The notes beneath the pieces are model-generated. The model saw only the letters and a program-made list of their open reading frames with translations, made no database searches and was not told where the DNA came from. From a virus, in IMG/VR virus record IMGVR_UViG_3300029309_000149, positions 1 to 34,318 of that record: a DNA stretch of 34,318 nucleotides; one strand, 5' to 3'. Below, in pieces: positions 8,195-13,186 of this stretch (position 1 is the first letter of the stretch; every line of letters starts with the position of its first letter). Made by a program: the position numbers and the translations under genes.

Positions 8195-8368
8195 ATGAAT
8201 ATATTTACAAAATTATCATTAGGTAGTCTAAATGTTGTTATAGCAATTTTAATTTCAACATTTATATTAATTGGTTGTAGTTCTTCAAGAATATTTTTAA
8301 ATGCAGATGTTCCAAAAGGTCAAGATATAGAGATTACAATTACCACTGAAAAATCAAAAACTAATTAA
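8195..8368 (+). CDS. Small lipoprotein, candidate outer-membrane spanin (57 aa)
   Basis: AAGGA lies upstream of the ATG. Residues 1-27 form a signal peptide with Lys6, a hydrophobic core (VVIAILISTFILI) and the lipobox LIGC, so Cys28 should be lipidated and the mature protein only about 30 residues. There is no second TM, which argues against a unimolecular spanin. Size and position just after the holin resemble Rz1-type outer spanins, but the mature part is not proline-rich and no partner Rz is adjacent. A different lipoprotein role, such as blocking superinfection, is possible. Confidence 0.62.
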   Translation: MNIFTKLSLGSLNVVIAILISTFILIGCSSSRIFLNADVPKGQDIEITITTEKSKTN

Positions 8369-8370
8369 TA

Positions 8371-8934
8371 ATGACAACACCACAGGTTTGTCACTTAAAA
8401 CAGTGTTTGACTGATGATGAAATAGATAAAATTTTTAAATTAACAAAAAAGTTACCTGAACAAGATGGTGGTCTTTCAGGTGGTGACAATAAATCTTACA
8501 GAAATGTTAGCGTAAAGGCTTTTGACGCAGATGACAAAGATCTTGAATTTGTAGCTAGTATTGTTAGTGAATTTGCTTGTACAGTTAATAATAAATATTG
8601 GGGTTTTGACATAAAAGGTTTTGCAGAACCTTTACAAATGTTGACTTATGGTATTAGCGGCAAATATGACTATCACATGGATATAAATTGGCAAAGTCTT
8701 AACACTATGTTACCTAACAGAAAAATTACAACTATTATACAATTAAGCGATACAAAAGATTACCAAGGTGGCGATTTAAGACTTGATGTTGATAATGAAG
8801 ATGATTTTGTTATACCAAGAGATAAAGGCGATATAGTCTGTTTTCCTAGTTTTCTAATGCACAAAGTATGTCCTCTTACACTAGGCACTCGACACTCTAT
8901 TGTGTCTTGGTTGTCAGGCGACTCTTGGAAATAA
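8371..8934 (+). CDS. 2-oxoglutarate/Fe(II)-dependent oxygenase (187 aa)
   Basis: The protein has the iron-binding triad of this superfamily: His102 and Asp104 in YDYHMDINW, and His164 in FLMHKVCPL, with Arg174 (GTRHSIVSWL) placed to bind 2-oxoglutarate. GGDLRL at 134-138 and KGDIVCFPS at 152-160 are the usual flanking strands of the prolyl-4-hydroxylase-like (PKHD) group. It would hydroxylate a protein side chain or another substrate with O2, Fe(II) and 2-oxoglutarate. Such enzymes are frequent in marine phages, with unknown targets. It is the last gene of the rightward late block, and its stop touches the stop of the convergent replication block without a spacer. Confidence 0.85.
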   Translation: MTTPQVCHLKQCLTDDEIDKIFKLTKKLPEQDGGLSGGDNKSYRNVSVKAFDADDKDLEFVASIVSEFACTVNNKYWGFDIKGFAEPLQMLTYGISGKYDYHMDINWQSLNTMLPNRKITTIIQLSDTKDYQGGDLRLDVDNEDDFVIPRDKGDIVCFPSFLMHKVCPLTLGTRHSIVSWLSGDSWK

Positions 8935-9228
8935 TTACCCCTTACAATCCTCATAAACAGATTGATACTTACTGATTAATTCTGGTTCTCTTATTTGTAT
9001 TTCTCGTATGCCATGAATAACACTTGTATGATCTTTGTCATACTTATTGCCAATCTCAACTAAACTTAATATTGAGTTTGTTTTTAATAAATTAAATATT
9101 AACCATCTAGCTATAGATAGTTCTTTTACCCTTCTGCGTGATATTAAATCAATAGACGACACATTAAAATCATCACATATTTTTTTTATTGTTCTATCTA
9201 AACAATCTTTATTTTTTAATTTTATCAT
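8935..9228 (-). CDS. Stand-alone DnaA domain IV (DNA-binding) protein (97 aa)
   Basis: The frame can extend to a TTG at 9237, but ATG 9228 is the first normal start and is used here. Counted from that TTG, residues 32-82 align with DnaA domain IV: the basic loop SRRR (33-36), the helix ELSIARWLIFNLLK, LVEIG, then DHTSVIHGI (69-77), which matches the DHTTV signature that reads the DnaA box. The AAA+ ATPase and DnaB-loading parts of DnaA are absent; the chromosomal protein is usually about 450 aa. It is the last gene of the leftward replication block and overlaps the DUF3310 gene. It should bind DnaA boxes; perfect boxes exist at 14405-14446 and a variant at 12606. It might recruit or block host DnaA, or repress its own operon. 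Confidence 0.85.
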   Translation of the reverse strand: MIKLKNKDCLDRTIKKICDDFNVSSIDLISRRRVKELSIARWLIFNLLKTNSILSLVEIGNKYDKDHTSVIHGIREIQIREPELISKYQSVYEDCKG

Positions 9229-9439
9229 TTTCTTCAATAGCTTTATCTATATAAAATTTAGCCTTCTGTAAGTCTTGTTCAAAATTACCTTTTTTAGTAC
9301 ATCTCCAAACATACTTACTGACATTACCAAGACAATAAGCAATAAAAACTTTTGCTCCAAGCATGGCTCGTATGGAGTCTAAGGCCTCTAACTTATCGCC
9401 TTGATAATGAGGTGGATTATTAATTAAATCATCTTCCAT
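9209..9439 (-). CDS. DUF3310 family phage protein (76 aa)
   Basis: The sequence begins with NPPHYQGDKLEALDSIRAM and continues with YCLGNVSKYVWRCTKKGN and DLQKAKFYIDKAI. This NPxHY...GN..KY.WR...K.....DL.KA..Y pattern defines the DUF3310 family, common in phage replication regions. The biochemical role is not established in most phages. The ATG follows the SSB stop directly (TAAATG) with no separate Shine-Dalgarno, so translation is coupled to SSB. Its 3' end overlaps the DnaA-domain gene by 20 bases. Confidence 0.82.
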   Translation of the reverse strand: MEDDLINNPPHYQGDKLEALDSIRAMLGAKVFIAYCLGNVSKYVWRCTKKGNFEQDLQKAKFYIDKAIEENDKIKK

Positions 9440-9793
9440 TTAAAAAGGTATATCATCATTTGGTTCAACATTTGACGGAGCAGCATCTTGCGTTTCATTT
9501 GTTCCGTGCATTTTAAGTTGATTAACTTTTACCTTTATAGTAGCGTTAGCATTACCATCTTTTTTAACATAAGCGTTAATACCAGATAATTCACCAAATA
9601 TAGTAACTGGTTTACCTTTGGTTAAAAAACTAGATAGACTTTCACCTAACTTACCCCATAAAGCACAATCATTATAAACAACTGTGTCTTTATTAATATT
9701 AGAAGCAACTGTAAAATTTAATACAGTTGTTTCTCCAACTTTTTTTAATTCTGGATCGTTGGCAAGATTACCAGTAGTGTTGTATGAGTTCAT
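9440..9793 (-). CDS. ssb: Single-stranded DNA-binding protein (117 aa)
   Basis: AAGGAG sits six bases before the ATG. The first 95 residues fit an SSB OB-fold: NTTGNLANDPELKKV, then VLNFTVASN, the ALWGKLGESLSSFLTKGKPV strand, and an IKVKVNQLKM ending. The C-terminus is short and acidic and ends DDIPF, the tip that recruits partner proteins in bacterial SSBs. It is compact compared with the roughly 170-aa host type, mainly because the linker is short. It lies between the annealing protein and the DUF3310/DnaA-domain genes, as expected for a replication and recombination operon. Confidence 0.9.
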   Translation of the reverse strand: MNSYNTTGNLANDPELKKVGETTVLNFTVASNINKDTVVYNDCALWGKLGESLSSFLTKGKPVTIFGELSGINAYVKKDGNANATIKVKVNQLKMHGTNETQDAAPSNVEPNDDIPF

Positions 9794-9811
9794 AATATTC
9801 TCCTTTTGTTG

Positions 9812-10435
9812 TTAAACTCTTTCATTTAATTCAGTTCTTTTACTTGCATAAATTTTTCTTACATAATCTGCATAATTTGAATTACTTATCTTTGTTGCAT
9901 TATTTTTTGCCCAATCTTCTAATTCACTTAAAGTATGTAAATTATCAATAGCAAATCTATAACCTTCTTTTTCCATTTCTTCTAAATGGTCATTTTCATC
10001 TGTTAATTTATTACTTTCATCTGCAAGAATTTCTAAATTAGATTTTTTTTCTATTGTTTCATGTGAAACATTGTCAGGCGGCAAATCTTCACCTTTATAT
10101 ATAAACAAGCCATAACCAAACATACCCAAACATTTAACAAGACCTCGTTGGAAAGCAGTATTAATTTGAAAGGCATTAGGCTGTGCAACAGGTTTGTTTT
10201 TGTAATCTAAAATTGGAAACTCCTCTGTAAGAGTTCTACCTTCTATCGTAATAGAAACTGATACAAAACCATCTATATCACTTAATTTTTTAGTAAAAGT
10301 AACATCTGGATAAGCTCTACTTACATGATCCCAAGCAGTAGCCCATGATATATAATTAAACTGACCTTTTTTTTCTATATCTTTTTTATTAATATTAATA
10401 GTACTTAGTGTTTCAAACACTGTATTTTTATTCAT
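9812..10435 (-). CDS. Single-strand annealing protein, Sak3/DUF1071-like (207 aa)
   Basis: GGAG followed by six bases leads into ATG 10435; an earlier in-frame ATG at 10447 has no such site. The N-terminal 110 residues carry FNYISWATAWDHVSRAYPDV, then TRTLTE-like strands and AFQRGLVKCLGMFGYGLFIY, which match the Rad52-superfamily annealing proteins of the Sak3 (DUF1071) type. The C-terminal third is Glu/Asn/Lys-rich, likely flexible, and may contact SSB. The protein would pair complementary strands during recombination-dependent replication. The operon also holds a RecB/Cas4-like exonuclease and SSB, giving a complete annealing set. Confidence 0.8.
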   Translation of the reverse strand: MNKNTVFETLSTININKKDIEKKGQFNYISWATAWDHVSRAYPDVTFTKKLSDIDGFVSVSITIEGRTLTEEFPILDYKNKPVAQPNAFQINTAFQRGLVKCLGMFGYGLFIYKGEDLPPDNVSHETIEKKSNLEILADESNKLTDENDHLEEMEKEGYRFAIDNLHTLSELEDWAKNNATKISNSNYADYVRKIYASKRTELNERV

Positions 10436-10622
10436 CTTTATCTCCATCTTTTATTTTTGTCATAGTTTTCATGTGGTCATCTTTTCCAATAGCTTTCCAT
10501 TTACCACCCCAAACTTCTTCCATTCTTTTTTCTCTTTCACGCCAATGTTTTTCCCAAGAAAATTCACCATATTTATCTAATAATTGTTGAACAACAACGT
10601 GAAATTTTTTATTCTTGTCCAT
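10428..10622 (-). CDS. Hypothetical charged protein (64 aa)
   Basis: A TTG at 10634 is in frame, but ATG 10622 is the more likely start. The product has many Lys, Glu, Asp and Trp residues (for example WEKHWREREKRMEEVWGGKW) and no TM. It overlaps the methyltransferase gene upstream by 14 bases and the annealing-protein gene downstream by 8, so it is part of the same transcript. I recognise no family. Helical and highly charged, it could be an accessory to the recombination proteins, but nothing shows this directly. Confidence 0.6.
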   Translation of the reverse strand: MDKNKKFHVVVQQLLDKYGEFSWEKHWREREKRMEEVWGGKWKAIGKDDHMKTMTKIKDGDKDE

Positions 10623-11298
10623 AATTATACTCAAAAAGTTCTATATTTTGATTTTTTTGTCTTTCCCTTATTATATTGCAATAATTTTTATCTATTTCAT
10701 AAAGGTAAGAATTATAACCTAATTTATTTGCAACAATTCCTGTAGTTCCACTACCAGCAAAAACATCTATTATTGTGTCATTTTTTTTAGCTGTAGTTAA
10801 TATTATTTTTTCTATAACTTCTTTAGGTATTTGACATGGGTGTTTAGTTTTTTCTTCACTAACATTTTTAACTTGGTCAATGCACCACCAATCATATAAT
10901 TTTGAACCTTCTTCACCTTTTGCAATTAATTTTTTTATCCTTTTATCTTCTAAATTTTTATAAGGTTGTTTAACTTTAGTAAAATCAGGTTTACAACCCC
11001 ACCAACTTATTAACCTACTTTGTTTACCTGTGTTGCTGTTATAGACCCAACTTACGATTTCATTACATTGTGTTTTTATAGCTTTAGGTAAAATATTAAC
11101 TGTTTCTTCAGGGTAATGTATAATGACACAAGGTGTAGGAATTTTTGATAATAATTTTATATATTCTTTAGTTTCTAAATTATCATTATAAGTGTCATAT
11201 TTATAACCTTGATTATAAGGTGGGTCTGTTATTACTAATCCATTTGGTATCACGCAATGACGAAAATCTTTATTAATTAAAATTAAATTATTTGACAT
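10609..11298 (-). CDS. DNA methyltransferase (N4-cytosine/N6-adenine, beta class), orphan (229 aa)
   Basis: An upstream frame reaches 11400 but overlaps another gene; AGGA six bases before ATG 11298 supports this start. Catalytic motif IV is DPPYNQGY at 25-32, and the S-adenosylmethionine-binding motif I is DVFAGSGTTG at 178-187, preceded by KHPCQIPKEVIEKII. Motif IV before motif I is the beta-class order. No restriction enzyme is recognised beside it, so it is probably an orphan enzyme that protects phage DNA or affects replication or packaging. The methylated base and site cannot be read from the sequence. Confidence 0.87.
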   Translation of the reverse strand: MSNNLILINKDFRHCVIPNGLVITDPPYNQGYKYDTYNDNLETKEYIKLLSKIPTPCVIIHYPEETVNILPKAIKTQCNEIVSWVYNSNTGKQSRLISWWGCKPDFTKVKQPYKNLEDKRIKKLIAKGEEGSKLYDWWCIDQVKNVSEEKTKHPCQIPKEVIEKIILTTAKKNDTIIDVFAGSGTTGIVANKLGYNSYLYEIDKNYCNIIRERQKNQNIELFEYNYGQE

Positions 11299-11479
11299 CT
11301 GGTTTCCTGTACCAACTTTTAGTTTCTTGGCAATACCATGAGTTTTTATATCTCTTTGGTCTATGACTATATTTTTTACCTTTAGCGTTCTTTCTGCCAT
11401 CTATTAATCTTTTTGCCAACTTTGTCTCCATTAAATTATAATTTCTTTCCCATCTTTTTGATTTAACATTAATTGCCAT
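11288..11479 (-). CDS. Hypothetical basic protein (63 aa)
   Basis: Starts at ATG 11479, one base into the stop of the gene before it (TAATG), and overlaps the methyltransferase by 11 bases. The product is strongly basic and aromatic, with KKYSHRPKRYKNSWYC and SWYRKPDVK in its second half. No TM and no recognised domain. The tight coupling to the replication operon supports expression. A nucleic-acid-binding accessory is possible from composition. Confidence 0.55.
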   Translation of the reverse strand: MAINVKSKRWERNYNLMETKLAKRLIDGRKNAKGKKYSHRPKRYKNSWYCQETKSWYRKPDVK

Positions 11480-11673
11480 TACACTTCCTCAACTTCTGCT
11501 GTCATAGGCATGTGTAAAATAATATGTTTTGCTTTCATTGGTGGCATATCCCAATAATCTTCCTTTGCCATTTCTAATGCTTGCTCTGGCTTCCATGCTG
11601 TAAATTTTTTTTGAATTGTAATAGTTTGGTTTATAGTCACGTTATATTTTTTTGGTTTAATTACTTTAACCAT
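11479..11673 (-). CDS. Hypothetical small protein (64 aa)
   Basis: Starts within the end of the exonuclease gene (13-base overlap) and ends in a TAATG junction. The N-terminal 30 residues alternate polar and hydrophobic residues (YNVTINQTITIQKKF), suggesting a beta-hairpin, followed by a helix (KPEQALEMAKEDYW), and the end is acidic. It is conserved in layout with the operon but not recognised. Function unknown. Confidence 0.55.
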   Translation of the reverse strand: MVKVIKPKKYNVTINQTITIQKKFTAWKPEQALEMAKEDYWDMPPMKAKHIILHMPMTAEVEEV

Positions 11674-12578
11674 AATTCTTTTGCCTTATCCTCTAGTTCT
11701 TTACCTATATTCCAGTAAAAATCAGTTTCAAAATCAGGTATATCTAAAACATTTATAGGATTGTCTATCATTAATAATGATTGTCTAATTTTTGCTTTTT
11801 TTATCATTGATTTAGAATATATCTCCATATTATCAAATGACATTTCTTGACAATTTTCAGGGTGAAAAACTTGAGCTTTGTTTTTGTTACCAACAATAAT
11901 AATAGGATAATATTCTCTGTTCATAGCTTCCCAATACACAGTAATTTGCTCTAAATATGTTATACGTGGCGAGACAGGAATAGAGGCAACGGAAAAGCCT
12001 CTACTCCCATCTTTTTTTACAGCACCCAATCTTGGTTGGAGCGTTTTGTACTCTATTATCGTTTTTGGATTATTAACTAACATATCGGCATATCCAATAA
12101 TAGGTACAACCAATTCTTTTGGTTGCCATAAAATTTGTTGTTCAAAATTGCCTTCTAAAAATGTTTTATGACTTGTTTCTTTATAATCATCTCCACGTCT
12201 TTCTTTTAATACATCAATAGTAGCGTCTAACATATTTTGTGCTGTTTTCGGTGAGTGTTCCTTACAACCTTGTATTTTTAGTTCATCATTTTCATCTACA
12301 GGTACATGCTCGTCTATGCGATTACCTATTTCATCAAAAATTAAATCTATTGTTTCTTGGTCATATTCAAATGTATTAGGATTTACATTTTGCAAAGATA
12401 GATCTAATGCGTCATGTATTGCATTTCCAGATGTAGCAGCAACACCAAACTCTATTTTTTTTCTTTCTTCGGCTGTAAGTTTAACATATTTAAACCACCA
12501 TAAATTTAATGGTATGTTTAACTGAGAGGCAGAAAAATGTTTTATATCATGTTGTTCTAATTTATCTTTAAGTTCCAT
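11661..12578 (-). CDS. PD-(D/E)XK exonuclease, RecB/Cas4-like (305 aa)
   Basis: AAGGA just before ATG 12578 fixes the start; an earlier ATG at 12596 falls inside the promoter -10 box and has no ribosome site. Motifs, numbered from 12578: FSASQL near 15-20, GNAIH with His55, IIGYADML with Asp165, and IIEYKT with Glu176-x-Lys178, the catalytic core of the RecB/Cas4 group (PDDEXK_1). It probably degrades one strand of double-stranded DNA to feed the annealing protein. It is the first gene of the replication block. The fold call is firm; polarity and cofactors are not visible. Confidence 0.8.
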   Translation of the reverse strand: MELKDKLEQHDIKHFSASQLNIPLNLWWFKYVKLTAEERKKIEFGVAATSGNAIHDALDLSLQNVNPNTFEYDQETIDLIFDEIGNRIDEHVPVDENDELKIQGCKEHSPKTAQNMLDATIDVLKERRGDDYKETSHKTFLEGNFEQQILWQPKELVVPIIGYADMLVNNPKTIIEYKTLQPRLGAVKKDGSRGFSVASIPVSPRITYLEQITVYWEAMNREYYPIIIVGNKNKAQVFHPENCQEMSFDNMEIYSKSMIKKAKIRQSLLMIDNPINVLDIPDFETDFYWNIGKELEDKAKELWLK

Positions 12579-12594
12579 TTTATTCCTTTTCCCC

Positions 12595-12622
12595 ATTATA
12601 CCGATTTATTCACATAGGTCAA
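12595..12622 (-). promoter_or_regulatory. Sigma70 promoter for the leftward replication operon
   Basis: On the minus strand TTGACC (12622-12617) is followed by a 16-base spacer and a perfect TATAAT (12600-12595). Transcription should start near 12588, giving a leader of about ten bases before the exonuclease ATG at 12578, with AAGGA inside it. The hexamers match five and six of six consensus bases, so host RNA polymerase should read it strongly and early. A DnaA-box-like 9-mer lies in the spacer. Confidence 0.78.
12606..12614 (+). promoter_or_regulatory. DnaA-box-like site TTATTCACA inside the promoter spacer
   Basis: TTATTCACA fits the TTATNCACA form of the DnaA box. It lies between the -10 and -35 of the replication promoter, where a bound DnaA or the phage DnaA domain-IV protein would block polymerase. 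The same 9-mer also occurs by chance-level expectation elsewhere (21249-21257, inside terL), so the site alone is weak; its exact position gives it weight. Confidence 0.45.
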
Positions 12623-12628
12623 TAATAT

Positions 12629-12763
12629 TCATTCATTAAGACATTCTGTATCTTCGTAAACAAATTCTGACTCATTAGTTCTTTTACGTCTAGTGCCACA
12701 GCTAATAGACAAATCAATAGACATAAAATTTACGTTGTTATTGTTAATGTAGTGAAAAGACAT
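12629..12763 (-). CDS. Possible small protein (44 aa, perhaps about 64 aa)
   Basis: From ATG 12763 the frame encodes 44 residues ending EFVYEDTECLNE. No ribosome site precedes this ATG. The same frame stays open upstream to about 12823 and would add NEWKNILLNVVSIICIM, a likely TM segment; a strong GGGAGGA lies ten bases before an ATT codon at 12823. The protein may therefore begin at a rare ATT start. The mature part would be a charged C-terminal tail on one TM. Coding is uncertain. Confidence 0.35.
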   Translation of the reverse strand: MSFHYINNNNVNFMSIDLSISCGTRRKRTNESEFVYEDTECLNE

Positions 12764-12830
12764 TATACAAATAATACTTACAACATTAAGTAATATGTTC
12801 TTCCACTCGTTTTTAATATTAATAAAAACA

Positions 12831-12864
12831 AGTCCTCCCTGTTAATAACAAGGACTATTTTTTT
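12831..12864. terminator. Hairpin terminator at the end of the exported block
   Basis: AGTCCT (12831-12836) pairs with AGGACT (12851-12856), and inside it TGTTA (12840-12844) pairs with TAACA (12846-12850), leaving a CCC bulge. On the plus strand the stem is followed by A and seven T (12858-12864); on the minus strand by TGTTTTTATT. It can work in both directions. The obvious use is to stop leftward transcripts from 12934-15966 before the replication promoter. Confidence 0.6.
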
Positions 12865-12933
12865 GATTTTGTTTAATAAAAAAAGCTAGATTTTACAGTT
12901 TTTTTATGGTTGCCCAACTATGTCAAAATTGTG

Positions 12934-13185
12934 TTAATTACCTAATAAAGGATTACGACTATCATCATTAGCTTTTTCTAACTTTGATACCTTTTCTTCA
13001 AGTATAGCTATCTTTGTTTCTAGTGGCGAGACATCAACAGATGTTATTTCAACAGCTTCTAAATTATCTAAACGATTATTTATCGTTGCAACACTTGTTG
13101 CTACAGTATAGAAACCACCACCAATACTGGCGATAATACCTGCCGCCAAAATGTACTTTTGTAAATTATCCATTAAATTTTTCAT
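12934..13185 (-). CDS. Membrane protein with N-terminal TM and coiled coil (83 aa)
   Basis: GGGAGG four bases before ATG 13185 sets the start. Residues about 13-36 (LAAGIIASIGGGFYTVATSV) form one TM; residues 37-75 contain heptads of Leu, Ile and Val with Glu and Lys (TKIAILEEKVSKLEKAN), a coiled coil. The stop of the 624-aa exported protein is embedded in its ribosome site. The layout resembles inner-membrane spanins or holin-accessory proteins, but it lies away from the holin. It is probably the membrane partner of the two exported proteins. Not identified. Confidence 0.65.
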   Translation of the reverse strand: MKNLMDNLQKYILAAGIIASIGGGFYTVATSVATINNRLDNLEAVEITSVDVSPLETKIAILEEKVSKLEKANDDSRNPLLGN

Positions 13186-13186
13186 G

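Larger units (their letters stand above)
12597..12933. other. Non-coding-looking gap of 337 bases between two leftward blocks
   Basis: From right to left it holds an AT-rich stretch with a TTGACA on the minus strand (12926-12921) lacking a good -10, a hairpin with a T-run (12831-12864), a possible small leftward gene (12629-12763), and the replication promoter. It is the boundary between the exported block and the replication block. Confidence 0.7.

Noticed and set aside
12898-12926. Leftward TTGACA at 12926-12921 as a promoter for the possible micro-gene
   Set aside because: Only poly-A sequence at the -10 position; no convincing TATAAT-like box.
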